Source: Mycolicibacterium monacense
GTDB taxonomy: Bacteria; Actinomycetota; Actinomycetes; Mycobacteriales; Mycobacteriaceae
Reading direction: 5' to 3'
DNA: 64,000 nucleotides
Assembly: GCF_010731575.1 (NCBI RefSeq)
Contig: NZ_AP022617.1
Coordinates: forward strand, 1,984,001 to 2,048,000
Shown here: piece by piece, positions 41,586 through 49,885 of the stretch
How positions within the stretch are numbered: position 1 is the stretch's first letter
Layout of the letters: each line of letters begins with the position of its first letter
Program-made: the position numbers and the translations under genes
Notes under the pieces: model-generated
What the model was told of the DNA's origin: nothing
Seen by the model: the letters and a program-made list of their open reading frames with translations, nothing else
Database searches by the model: none

Positions 41586-41630
41586 GAACGAAGCGATCCA
41601 TGTGCCCCAAGGACGAAGGAAGGCCTCGCA

Positions 41631-41942
41631 ATGAGTAAGCGAGTGAGCCTCATTCTCCGCGACGCAGACGAGGCGATGCTCGCTCCCTTCCTCAATCGGG
41701 GCTCGCCAGCTTTCGAGGTCCTGCGACAGTGGGCATACCACAATGACTATGCCTCGGGTGACATCAAATCGGATGCCGCTGTGCTGCGGATTCTGCTTCG
41801 GGTGGGCGCTGTGGCTATACACGAACAAATCCTGGACGCTGGCTACGCCCAGCTTGCGTCCGAGTTCAATAGCGCATCAACAAAATTCGAGCGACTGGCC
41901 GCACGGGGTCGTTCTGCGTCCCAGACCGACGAGCTCAGATGA
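41631..41942 (+). CDS. Small protein downstream of recombinase, hypothetical
   Basis: A 103-residue mostly helical protein. It begins with a strand (KRVSLILRD) followed by helices, an arrangement seen in ribbon-helix-helix DNA-binding proteins. The remainder is a helical domain with AAVLRILLRVGAVAIHEQIL. It follows the recombinase by 45 bases in the same direction and is probably co-transcribed. It may be an accessory or directionality factor, which is not demonstrable from sequence. The start has an AGGAAGG ribosome site. Confidence 0.5.
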   Translation: MSKRVSLILRDADEAMLAPFLNRGSPAFEVLRQWAYHNDYASGDIKSDAAVLRILLRVGAVAIHEQILDAGYAQLASEFNSASTKFERLAARGRSASQTDELR

Positions 41943-41973
41943 GCCCGCTTGCGCCCCGCGGCGGTCACACGTA

Positions 41974-43032
41974 TCAGGGTCGGCAAGTCCCGCACGGCGG
42001 GATGGGCTTTCGCACGGTGTTTGCGGCCCACTCTTCGGCGTCCGCCGAATGAATGGCGCACACCTTGACGTAGGCACCAGTCCACGGTCCGTTGTGCGGA
42101 TTCTGACCGCTGATGGTGCGGCACGTGGCGTGATGCACCCGCGCGGTAGACACGCTGTAGTTACGGGCGATGTTCACGACGAAACCTTCCGGGTTGGCGG
42201 CGAGCCAAGCCAGATAGCCGGCGTCGTCGTCCCGGAACTCGTGTGCGCGGGTGCGGTGATCCACTCCAGCGAGTGCATCGGCTGGCACGACGTCGACGAA
42301 CTCGCCAACCGGACTTTGTGGGACATCGAGCGAACTGTCCTCAATAACACTCGCGGATTCGGCCGATGCGTAGATGCCCACCACGACCTTGTTGCCGGCG
42401 AACTGGTCCACAGCGCAGTGCAGGCCGAGCTCGGTGATTCTGCCGTCGCGGGGATGCCATGCCCGATCTGGCCGGGTACGACCAAGCAGGGGGTCGAGCG
42501 CGTCGATCGTCTGCTTCCAGAGGTTCAGCCAATTGCGACGTGGACCGACCACGAAGGACAGTTCGAGCCGAACTTGTCCATCCGGTAGCACGGCAGCGCC
42601 AGAGACGGCGGCGTGGATAGCCTCTTTATAGGCGACGCTCGAAGAAGAAGCTGCAGTCGTCGCGACGACCACACCAGCGGCGGTGGGTGCAGGAACTTCT
42701 CGGGCGGCACAGATCCGCACAGACGACTGTTCACCATGGCGCTTCGTGCACCACACCGACACCAAGTCGACATCGCGCAGGCGCGATGCGAGCGGATACG
42801 CGTAATTATCCAGGTCGCTGGCATCGAGCAGGTCTCGTGAACTCGGTAAACCGACGTCGAGACGCAGCGCCCACGGGCCCCTGATCCATGCGTCGGCGAT
42901 CAAAGCCTCCGTATCGTCGAGGTACTCCTGCAATCGGATCTGATCTGGATCGTCAGCTTTGTTCCACGATGCGAGCCGCGGGGCGACCCTCAGCTCCAGC
43001 GAGCGATTATCAGGGCGGGCAAACCAGCGCAT
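41974..43032 (-). CDS. Hypothetical two-part protein with C-terminal Cys/His motif
   Basis: A 352-residue protein not assigned to a family. The N-terminal third contains ALRLDVGLPSSRDLLDASDLDNYAYPLASRLRD in pieces; the D-x-D-N-Y pattern faintly recalls RusA-like Holliday junction nucleases. The C-terminal about 90 residues are a compact module: YLAWLAANPEGFVVNIARNYS, a histidine pair and Cys in VHHATCRTI, KVCAIH, and CGTC at the end. The spacing fits a zinc site. The module is attached to restriction or nuclease proteins in other actinobacteria, from memory. It is convergent with the recombinase operon. Confidence 0.5.
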   Translation of the reverse strand: MRWFARPDNRSLELRVAPRLASWNKADDPDQIRLQEYLDDTEALIADAWIRGPWALRLDVGLPSSRDLLDASDLDNYAYPLASRLRDVDLVSVWCTKRHGEQSSVRICAAREVPAPTAAGVVVATTAASSSSVAYKEAIHAAVSGAAVLPDGQVRLELSFVVGPRRNWLNLWKQTIDALDPLLGRTRPDRAWHPRDGRITELGLHCAVDQFAGNKVVVGIYASAESASVIEDSSLDVPQSPVGEFVDVVPADALAGVDHRTRAHEFRDDDAGYLAWLAANPEGFVVNIARNYSVSTARVHHATCRTISGQNPHNGPWTGAYVKVCAIHSADAEEWAANTVRKPIPPCGTCRP

Positions 43033-43264
43033 CGGATCAAGATAACGCGGCGCACCGACAGGCTTCGGGGAAACCAGAGCCGGACCAGCAGCGCAGATTC
43101 AGAGACCTTGACGCGCGAGTGTGGTGTCACGGTCGGTATGGCGGCGTATTCGATGCAGTTGGCCGCGGATCTATCAGCAAACTCTGGAGTGCCAAGTCGA
43201 TTTTATGTTAACTGCGTGCGAGGGTATCAGTGAACAGCAATTTGCTGGAGGGTTCATTTCACAG

Positions 43265-43284
43265 GTGTTGCCTATAGGCAACAC
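43265..43284. repeat. Perfect 20-base palindrome
   Basis: GTGTTGCCTATAGGCAACAC reads the same on both strands with no spacer. It lies about 630 bases upstream of tnsA. It could be a dimeric regulator site or a cruciform-forming element end. Confidence 0.55.
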
Positions 43285-43716
43285 ACGGACCCGCGTCGGC
43301 CAACTACACGCTGACGCTGGAACGCGTGTCAAAACGCTTCTATCTCGCCAAACGCGTTAATTTAGTGTGTAGCAGTGGAATATAGACAGACCTATTCTCT
43401 GACCTCCTCGGTTCCAGCAGCCATTCGCGTTTGCAATCAACCCACGAAAGATTGCGAAATAGTTCCGCTCATCTCGGCAAAGCTGGTCAAAGTGGTAGTT
43501 GCTGCAACCCTTGTGCGATTCTGTCACTTTGTGCTCAACTGACGTTGCTAATTACGGTGAGGAGGCAGGCCCTTCAGCCTGCGCATAAACGCACGGGGCT
43601 CGACGAGTGCGCCCATCGGAGGCAGCCGAACGTCCAGGTCAACGAGGAGGTGGCACCGCACGAGCGACTCAAATGTCTTTTGCTGACGGGGCTTCAAGAG
43701 TCCCCAGACGCTGAAA

Positions 43717-43739
43717 AAGCCGGGCTGGTACCCCGGCTT
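43717..43739 (+). terminator. Terminator-like hairpin upstream of tnsA
   Basis: AAGCCGGG (43717-43724) pairs with CCCGGCTT (43732-43739) around a 7-base loop. A run of A precedes it and TTC-TTC follows, so it could act in either direction. It separates the gene-free region from the tnsA promoter area. Confidence 0.5.
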
Positions 43740-43897
43740 CTTCGGTGCGGCACTTGGCCGCTAATCACTTACTTCACCCCATGAGAGGGAGACATGCTTA
43801 TTTCAGCGCGCTTTCGTCATGATGTCAACCCCGGCTTCGCATCCTGGCCCCTGACTCCATCGGGGGCTGCCGGTCCCGATGCCAGGTGGGAACGGGG

Positions 43898-44680
43898 ATG
43901 ACCGCGCCGCCGGTCCCCACAGCAGGGGCACTGCCCGTCAATGACGCCCCGTACACGATGGTTCTGTACGAGGATCCGAAGACCGGGCAGCGCGTACGAA
44001 CCCGTCTCACACCTGAGGTTTCGCGCATGTCATTTGAGCTATGCAGGCCTATCCGGAGTTTCCCGGCCTACCGTGGTCGCCGTTCCCATCAAGGCAAGTA
44101 CTGGTTCTCGCGTTCACAAGGCCATGTCAGCTTTGAGTCGCGGTTCGAGATGACTGCCCTGATGACGGTCGACTTTTGGGGCGACGCAATCGCGGTCAGC
44201 TCCAACCCGTTCTGGCTGCTGTGGCCGAAGGGTCAGACGTACCACCGGCACGCCCCAGACTTTTTCATCCGACGACGCGACGGATCGGCTCTCGTTGTCG
44301 ACGTCAAGCCGGCAGATCGTCTCCGCGAGAAGGATCGGCTCCAGCATCAACGCACCCGCGATGTATGTCGCGAGTTGCACTGGGAGTATGAGGAATTCAC
44401 AACGGTAGACAAGACTGCAGAACGCAACCTACGGCTGTTATGCGCCTACCACCATCCGCGGTTCGCACCGTCAGCAGAAGTACGATCCGCTATCACGATC
44501 TGCGTGAATCGATCGGGGCGAAACGGCGTGCAGTTCGGCGAGCTGATCGACAACGCCTCGGACGGAGCTGAATTCGACGAAAGCGATCTCATCTGCAGCA
44601 CGTACCACATGATCTGGAACAGAGAGATTCACGTCGACCTGGCCCGCCCGCTGACCTGGACCACGGTGATCACCTCGTGA
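43898..44680 (+). CDS. tnsA: TnsA-like transposon endonuclease
   Basis: A 260-residue protein with the TnsA restriction-endonuclease fold. Residues about 60-150 carry the active site: Glu80 or Glu84 (VSFESRFEMTALM), Asp121 (HAPDFFI), and Asp135-x-Lys137 (LVVDVKPAD). This is the E-D-(Q/D)-x-K arrangement that in Tn7 TnsA cuts the 5' strands at transposon ends. Together with TnsB it allows cut-and-paste rather than replicative transposition. The C-terminal about 100 residues probably contact TnsC. ATG 43898 is used; a GTG at 43886 is possible. It overlaps tnsB by 4 bases. Confidence 0.85.
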   Translation: MTAPPVPTAGALPVNDAPYTMVLYEDPKTGQRVRTRLTPEVSRMSFELCRPIRSFPAYRGRRSHQGKYWFSRSQGHVSFESRFEMTALMTVDFWGDAIAVSSNPFWLLWPKGQTYHRHAPDFFIRRRDGSALVVDVKPADRLREKDRLQHQRTRDVCRELHWEYEEFTTVDKTAERNLRLLCAYHHPRFAPSAEVRSAITICVNRSGRNGVQFGELIDNASDGAEFDESDLICSTYHMIWNREIHVDLARPLTWTTVITS

Positions 44681-46740
44681 TCGAACTTCATATTGGCGAC
44701 ATCATCGAACTCCGTGGCCAGAGCTGGCATATCCGCGACAGCGACGGACTGGCCCTTCGACTCAAATGTCTCGATGACGGCAGCGACCTGACCTTGCCGG
44801 TAGCGATGTTGCTCTGCGACGATTCCTTCGTCGGTCCCGATGCCTCTGGACCAAGTATCGCCGATCAGAGGCTGCTCGACCTCGCCACCGACGAACAGCG
44901 ACGAGATGCCGAGTTCTGGTATGAGCACCTCTCCGGTATCAAACACGCCATCGAACAGCCGGCTCAAGGACAAGCCTCTTCGGGTACCCAGATCGCGACT
45001 GTACGCGAACGACTTTCGGATAAGAGATCCGAGCTACGAACCCTGGGGCGGCCGGTCTCCATGACCACTATGTGGCGTAAGTGGCAACGCTTCAACACTG
45101 CGGGCCTGCTCGGATGTATCGATCAGCGCGGCATGCCGGGTCACGTCCGTCTGTCCGGGGTGCACGAGCGTGTGATCGTCGTCCTGGAGATGGTGAAGGC
45201 TCACTACGTAGACAAGTCGACGCCTACCAAGAAGCAGATCCTCGAAATCGCGGAGCGTCGCCTTCGTGACGACAACGTGCCGGTGCCGTGCAGGTCGTCG
45301 ATGTACGCCTTACTGACTGCACTTGACCGCGGTGAGCACACCACCGGCGATGCGACGTCGCGCCGCAGTCACGCGAACAGCCCCGACCGAGCGTTCTCGA
45401 AGATCGTCGCGTTGTATCCAGGCGAAGAAGTGCAGCTCGACTCAACACCACTTGACGCAATGGCCTTACTGCCCGATGGTCAACCATGCCGAATCGATTT
45501 GGCTGCCGGCATCGACGTCGCGACACTGAGCATCACCGCAGGAATTCTCCGCCCTAACGCCTGCAAAACTGTGGATGCTATCGAACTCTGGGCGAACTCC
45601 TGTATCCCGCAACAGATGTTGCCAGGCTGGATTGAGAATATGACTGTCGCACGAAGCTACCTGTCGGACAGGCTATCCCCCCAGATCGATCTCGATAGGG
45701 CACTCGAGAACAAGCCCATCATCGACGTGCGGGGTGTCGTAGTTGACCGTGGAAAGATCTTCGTCTCGAAAGCCTTCGAAAAGGCAACCGAACTTCGCGG
45801 AGTGCACCCTCGGATCGCTGCTCCGCACCAGCCCACCGCCAAGCCTCATATCGAACGCTTGCTCAAGACCATCGGCGACGACTTTGTCCGATGGATCCCC
45901 GGATACAAAGGACGCTCGGTCAGCCACCGGGGCCGAAACCCGGAGAAGGATATCGTTTGGCCGCTGTTTGTACTTCAGGCGCTGCTCGACGAATGGGTCA
46001 TCACGGTGTATCAGAACCGTCCCCACTCGGGGCTTCACCTGACGGCGGCCCCTCGGATGCAGCTCTCTCCCAATGCCATGTATCGAGCGATGTCGGAGAT
46101 GGCACCGACTCCAGTACGGACGATGACACGCGACGATTGGATCTCGCTGAAACCACACGAGTTTCGTCGTATCAACCGCTATGGCGTCAACTTGGAGAAC
46201 CTCGTGTACAACTCCGACTCGCCGCGCTTCCACCAGATGCGACGAACGAAATCGTTGAATTCCAAACAGAATGGCAAGTGGGAGGTGCGCTACGACCCCA
46301 CCAACCTGATGCAGATCTGGGTGCGAGACGAATCCCTAGTCTTCGACTCACAGGGTCAGCGCAAAGTCGAAGACAATGGCTGGATCGAGTGCCGCTGGGT
46401 TCTGGCCGACTATGCGACCATTCCATTCGGGATCGACATGGTGAAAGCGATCCGTCGGGACATGAGTAGGAAACCAACCGACAAAGAAGTGCTCAGGCGC
46501 GCGGAGCAAATTCATCGTCAATTGCTCGGCGGCCCATCAGAACCGAAACCTCGACCGCTTTCCCGTGCTGAAGCGTCTGCCGGGCGCGCCAACCTCGCGC
46601 GACAAGAACTCAGCGCCGGCCCTCCCGCTGAGGTCGTTGTGCCCGGACGAAGCGACGACACTCCGGTCGCGCCGGTTGTTCAGCCCACGGTCGGACCAGT
46701 TGAGCCCATGCGTCCGATGCGCCTGTCGGAAGGGTGGTGA
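44677..46740 (+). CDS. tnsB: TnsB/TniA-like DDE transposase
   Basis: A 687-residue Mu/TnsB-type transposase, coupled to tnsA by a GTGA overlap. The N-terminal DNA-binding helices (about 1-230) lead into the RNase H-like catalytic domain: Asp255 (VQLDSTPLD), Asp357 (GVVVDRGK) and Glu393 (KPHIERLLKTI), with a 35-residue Asp-Glu spacing. The Mu-type beta-barrel domain follows (about 480-590), then a Pro/Arg-rich tail likely to bind TnsC. It recognises element ends and joins the 3' ends to target DNA. Confidence 0.92.
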   Translation: MIELHIGDIIELRGQSWHIRDSDGLALRLKCLDDGSDLTLPVAMLLCDDSFVGPDASGPSIADQRLLDLATDEQRRDAEFWYEHLSGIKHAIEQPAQGQASSGTQIATVRERLSDKRSELRTLGRPVSMTTMWRKWQRFNTAGLLGCIDQRGMPGHVRLSGVHERVIVVLEMVKAHYVDKSTPTKKQILEIAERRLRDDNVPVPCRSSMYALLTALDRGEHTTGDATSRRSHANSPDRAFSKIVALYPGEEVQLDSTPLDAMALLPDGQPCRIDLAAGIDVATLSITAGILRPNACKTVDAIELWANSCIPQQMLPGWIENMTVARSYLSDRLSPQIDLDRALENKPIIDVRGVVVDRGKIFVSKAFEKATELRGVHPRIAAPHQPTAKPHIERLLKTIGDDFVRWIPGYKGRSVSHRGRNPEKDIVWPLFVLQALLDEWVITVYQNRPHSGLHLTAAPRMQLSPNAMYRAMSEMAPTPVRTMTRDDWISLKPHEFRRINRYGVNLENLVYNSDSPRFHQMRRTKSLNSKQNGKWEVRYDPTNLMQIWVRDESLVFDSQGQRKVEDNGWIECRWVLADYATIPFGIDMVKAIRRDMSRKPTDKEVLRRAEQIHRQLLGGPSEPKPRPLSRAEASAGRANLARQELSAGPPAEVVVPGRSDDTPVAPVVQPTVGPVEPMRPMRLSEGW

Positions 46741-46743
46741 ACC

Positions 46744-47742
46744 TTGGCATCACCGACAACCCGCGAAGAGTGGCGCGAATACTGCACCTACGAGCCCACC
46801 CCGGATTCGCAGCGACCCTCTTTGAGTGCGGACGAGATCAAGGCTCTCGGCACCGTCGAGCGGTCGGCGTATAACGAACGCCGCATCGACTACCTGAACG
46901 AGGAACGCGTGTTTCCCACCCGGGATCTCACCCGCATCCTCAACCACGCACGGAGACTGCTTCGCCGATCACGAGCCAAGAAGTTCGTAGCCAGGCCCGG
47001 TATTCGAGTATCCGGGGAACCCAGGACCGGCAAGACCACCGATGTGATGGCCGCCGGCAAGCGACTGGACGCAGAAATACGACGGACTTGCGGCAGGGAG
47101 AACGACTTGTCCTTCCTGCCCGTCGTCTACACCACTATCGCCACGGCGACAACGACGAACAAACTCTGGGTGCGCCTCGCCGACTTCGTCGGAGCGCGCG
47201 AGCTGCGAGGTAGCAATGCCGACGAGCGACTCGTGGATCTGGCGCGACTGCTGAAGAGCCTCGGCACCAAGTTCGTCATCCTCGATGACGTCCAACGCCT
47301 CAACACCGACCGTGCCGCAGGAGCCGAAGTCGCCGACAACATCAAGACATTCGCCGAAAATCTCGATGCAACGATGCTCTTCGCAGGAATTTCGTTGGAG
47401 ACCGCTCCCCTGTTCAGCGGCGAGAACGGAGAGCAGTGGCGCAAACGGACCCGGCCCATCAACCTGAGCAACTACTCACTCTCGAACGACGCCGACCATA
47501 AGGAGTGGGTGCAGCTCGTCGCATCCTTCGAACGTATTCTTCCTCTCCCCCTGCATGAGAATGGAATGCTCGAACGCCATGCGGACTACCTCTACCACCG
47601 CACCGGCGGCTCAATCGCATCCTTGAGCGATCTAATTATCGATGCAGCCACCGACGCCATCGACTTCGGTACCGAAGCCATCACGTTAGACCTGCTCGAC
47701 TCGATTGCGATCGACGACGTAGATCCTGGAGTGGCCCGCTGA
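46744..47742 (+). CDS. tnsC: TnsC/TniB-like AAA+ ATPase
   Basis: A 332-residue AAA+ protein starting at TTG, 3 bases after tnsB. Walker A is GEPRTGKT at 91-98, Walker B is FVILDDVQ with the acidic pair at 181-182, and sensor-type ISLETAPLF lies near residue 217. It corresponds to TnsC/TniB, which forms a filament on target DNA chosen by TniQ and activates the transposase. The length matches the TniB side of the family, shorter than Tn7 TnsC. It shares one base with the tniQ start. Confidence 0.9.
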   Translation: MASPTTREEWREYCTYEPTPDSQRPSLSADEIKALGTVERSAYNERRIDYLNEERVFPTRDLTRILNHARRLLRRSRAKKFVARPGIRVSGEPRTGKTTDVMAAGKRLDAEIRRTCGRENDLSFLPVVYTTIATATTTNKLWVRLADFVGARELRGSNADERLVDLARLLKSLGTKFVILDDVQRLNTDRAAGAEVADNIKTFAENLDATMLFAGISLETAPLFSGENGEQWRKRTRPINLSNYSLSNDADHKEWVQLVASFERILPLPLHENGMLERHADYLYHRTGGSIASLSDLIIDAATDAIDFGTEAITLDLLDSIAIDDVDPGVAR

Positions 47743-48722
47743 TGTCGCTTCGTGCCGAACAGCCATCGACAGTCCCGGAGGGTGTCCGCCATGGCCGTCA
47801 ACGACTTCCCGTGCCAGTCTCTCCGATGTGTTCGGAGACGCTGAACAGCTACCTCCGCCGCGTGACGGATCAGAATCTCTTGCGACCCAGCTGGCTGCCC
47901 CAGCTCTCCCGACAGCCCCACTTCGTTGCGGACCTCGTTGAGCTGACCGGCTTGACGGAGCGAGGGTTGGTAGCGGCGCTTCCGGAACTCCGAACTCCGC
48001 ATGCAATCAAGCGATGGCCGCACCTGGTCGGCCACGTCTCGAAGCGGGCGGGGATCCGATCCGCATGCAGACACTGCGCTGCCGCGCAAACTCAAAGTCG
48101 AAGTCACGCAGTGACTGTCTTTGCCGGCCATGAACAGGTGCTCTGCGCCATACACCAGCAATGGACAGGAAGTTCTGCACTTAAATGCGATGCCCAGCAA
48201 CAATTTTCAGTCCGACTCTGTCCTGACATCGAACGCGCACACCGCCAGCACCGTAGTCTCATTCGACGCTGGGGGCGCGGCCCCACATACTCCGGCTTCA
48301 TGGCTGCTGTGACCTGCTTCTCCCTTTGGTCAGGCTGGCCGGCGGTCTCTCGTGCGCCTGATACTCAGCAACGCAGGCGACGGCTCGGTGTACCCGAGGA
48401 AGCACCGCCCATGCTTCCACGACAAGCCGCGGCCTGGTACCCCAATGCGGTGGCGCTGGCCGACGTCATCATCTCGCTGCGGCACGAAGCGTCGGAGGGA
48501 CGGCATTCCTCCGCCGCGACTGTCATTGCAGAGGGCCTCGTTCGACTTCAGAACATCGTTCCCGGCCTATCGCCGAGTGGCGCGTCGGATCCCTTCCGGC
48601 AGGCAGTGTTGGGTGAACTGCACGCTCCCCCAGATGAAGTCGAAGTCGCGCCGAGCAACCATTCACGCGAGTCTCGTTGGTACAGGAAGGACGGTGGTGG
48701 CAATGTCAAGCCGAAGTCATGA
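47742..48722 (+). CDS. tniQ: TniQ/TnsD-like target-selection protein
   Basis: A 326-residue TniQ family protein. The N-terminal TniQ signature is ETLNSYLRRVTDQN (about residues 32-45). Next come a LTGLTERGLVAAL helix and a Cys/His zinc-binding region (CRHCAAAQ, then VLCAIHQQW). The rest is helical with Arg-rich segments. TniQ proteins bring TnsC to a specific target site. It is much shorter than Tn7 TnsD, so the attachment site it reads may be short. The end overlaps the next gene by 20 bases. Confidence 0.85.
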   Translation: MSLRAEQPSTVPEGVRHGRQRLPVPVSPMCSETLNSYLRRVTDQNLLRPSWLPQLSRQPHFVADLVELTGLTERGLVAALPELRTPHAIKRWPHLVGHVSKRAGIRSACRHCAAAQTQSRSHAVTVFAGHEQVLCAIHQQWTGSSALKCDAQQQFSVRLCPDIERAHRQHRSLIRRWGRGPTYSGFMAAVTCFSLWSGWPAVSRAPDTQQRRRRLGVPEEAPPMLPRQAAAWYPNAVALADVIISLRHEASEGRHSSAATVIAEGLVRLQNIVPGLSPSGASDPFRQAVLGELHAPPDEVEVAPSNHSRESRWYRKDGGGNVKPKS

Positions 48723-49041
48723 GGAGCCCGCTACCCCAATCGGATCGCTCTGCACTGAATGGGAGTTGGACCAGGGCATCGCATCCCGCGTCGTCTACAC
48801 ACCCGACCGGTTCCCCGCCGGATGCACGGCTGGAGTCCGCATCAGCGCGATTCAGGTCGAAGACGGCAGCTTTGAGACTGCTGCCGACGTTCCCCACATC
48901 TACCTCGAGTTCCACCCTGATTCTGGACTCACCATTGAGAACGCGCGGGCTCTCGCGCTCGTCCTCACCGAGTCCGCCGCTCAGCTCGAAAGTTGGATCG
49001 AGATGTTCGGTGCCGTCGCCGATCCTGGTGCCGAACGTTGA
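48703..49041 (+). CDS. DUF6907-like small protein
   Basis: A 112-residue protein whose start lies inside the end of tniQ, so the two are coupled. The core RISAIQVEDGS, then VPHIYLEFHPDSGLTIENARALALVLTESAAQLESWIE, resembles DUF6907 proteins found on actinobacterial mobile elements; their role is unknown. It may be a fifth gene of the transposition operon or the first cargo gene. Its stop overlaps the TTG of the antitoxin-like gene (TTGA). Confidence 0.5.
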   Translation: MSSRSHEEPATPIGSLCTEWELDQGIASRVVYTPDRFPAGCTAGVRISAIQVEDGSFETAADVPHIYLEFHPDSGLTIENARALALVLTESAAQLESWIEMFGAVADPGAER

Positions 49042-49205
49042 TCGATCCTTCGCTGCCGCGCATCAGCATCACCGAACTACGCCGACATTTCAGCCGGTTC
49101 ATCAGCGAAGCCGAACAAGGGCGGACTTTCGTGATCACTCGCCGGGGGCGCGACGTTGCCGTGCTGGCTCCGGCCCGGCGATTTGCCGACGAAGATCTGC
49201 ATTAA
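49038..49205 (+). CDS. Phd/YefM-type antitoxin
   Basis: A 55-residue protein starting at TTG 49038, coupled to the preceding stop. It matches the N-terminal Phd/YefM fold: RISITELRRHFSRFISEAEQGRTFVITRRGRDVAVLAP (about residues 7-45). It is the DNA-binding half of a type II antitoxin, with only a very short C-terminal tail where the toxin-binding region would be. No PIN or Doc toxin gene follows; the next gene is the interrupted UDG-like one. It may work as a small repressor. Confidence 0.72.
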   Translation: MIDPSLPRISITELRRHFSRFISEAEQGRTFVITRRGRDVAVLAPARRFADEDLH

Positions 49206-49429
49206 CCGAGAAGAGGACCACGAGCACTATTGGAATCATGCAACACCCAACATCCCGAACGAACTTCGACCACAGTCCCTGCTACCGCGACGGTCTGCAC
49301 CCGCCTACGAAGCTCGGGCGCCAGTGGTGCCGCACTCATGGTCCGGCCAGTCGCTCGCGAGGGTATGGCCAACCCGTCGCCGTGGCGTCACCGCCGCAGA
49401 CCCAGCAAGACGACACCGGTCCTGCCGAG

Positions 49430-49687
49430 GTGCGCCGACGCCGTGCAGAGGCCGCCAAGCAGTACCAGCCCAGCAGGGTTCGGCTTCTGCTGGTGGCCCA
49501 AGCTCCACCTGACGCCGACGACCGCTACTTCTACTTTCTTGACGTAGCGCAGCACGACTGGCTGTTTCGGGCGGTCGCGCGGGCAATCCTGCCCCACGTA
49601 GAGCTGACCCGGACCAACAAGGCATCCGTGCTGGCGCACCTGCGCGACCGCGGCATCTTCCTGATCGACCTCAAGCCCGATCCCGTG
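49430..49687 (+). pseudogene. UDG-fold-like gene, 5' part, interrupted by an insertion sequence
   Basis: The 5' part encodes RVRLLLVAQAPPDADDRYFYF, a helix DWLFRAVARAIL, then TRTNKASVLAHLRDRGIFLIDLKPDPV, and is cut at 49687 by an insertion sequence. The missing C-terminal part is at 53033-53260 in the same frame. The pattern (LLVAQAPP, then ..FLIDLKPDPV) resembles the uracil-DNA glycosylase superfamily fold, where a first motif and a D-x-x-P-x-P motif occur; the activity is unknown. The GTG at 49430 is the most likely start; an ATG at 49238 is in frame but gives an unlikely leader. Confidence 0.7.
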
Positions 49688-49709
49688 TGTTGACCGTCTC
49701 TCGGGATGA
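49688..49709 (+). repeat. Left terminal inverted repeat of the insertion sequence
   Basis: The end begins TGTTGACCGTCTCT and continues GGGATGA. It matches the inverted right end in 18 of 22 positions, including the terminal TGTTG. The target duplication CCCGTG immediately precedes it. Confidence 0.88.
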
Positions 49710-49885
49710 CGACGACGGGGTATGCGGTCGTCATTGAGCGTGCTGATGTGGCCTGTGGCGCCGTCGTCGGGTTGATCTTGTTCGTGTGCACCGTCAGTGT
49801 GACGAGGAACTGATGGGTGCGCGGCACCTCGCTGAAGTCTTGGCGGGCTTGGCGAGGTGCCGCGCTGTAGTGCTCGGAGGCACTG

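Larger units (their letters stand above)
43033..43885. other. 850-base gene-free region upstream of tnsA
   Basis: No reading frame here has plausible composition. The region is lower in GC between about 43190 and 43420. It holds the perfect 20-base palindrome GTGTTGCCTATAGGCAACAC at 43265-43284, an inverted pair GCAATC/GATTGC around 43434-43460, and a terminator-like hairpin at 43717-43739. It contains the promoter of the transposition operon and possibly transposase-binding sites. No CRISPR array or guide-like repeat is present. Confidence 0.5.
43898..48722 (+). mobile_element. Tn7-like transposition module (TnsA-TnsB-TnsC-TniQ)
   Basis: Four genes in one direction, overlapping or spaced by at most 3 bases, encode a restriction-like endonuclease, a DDE transposase, an AAA+ ATPase and a TniQ targeting protein. 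This is the core set of Tn7-like transposons. All catalytic residues needed are present. No Cas gene or CRISPR array accompanies them, so targeting is presumably by TniQ itself. Element ends were not proven; the left end probably lies between 39966 and 43885 and the right end beyond the window. Confidence 0.85.

Noticed and set aside
40041..43212. AGTTGACATAA at 40041 and AGTTAACATAA on the minus strand near 43200 as terminal repeats of a small element
   Set aside because: A 10 of 11 match between two low-GC regions of this size is expected by chance. The 40041 sequence also reads as a TTGACA-like promoter. No target duplication was found.
43431..43784. Plus-strand 117-residue reading frame in the gap before tnsA
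   Set aside because: The composition is Cys-, Leu- and Arg-rich without any motif, there is no ribosome site, and the frame crosses the hairpin at 43717-43739.
43033..48722. CRISPR-associated transposon (CAST)
   Set aside because: A TnsB/TnsC/TniQ set invites this, but no cas gene and no direct-repeat array was found in 39966-49700 or elsewhere in the window. A TnsA gene is also present, unlike type V-K systems.
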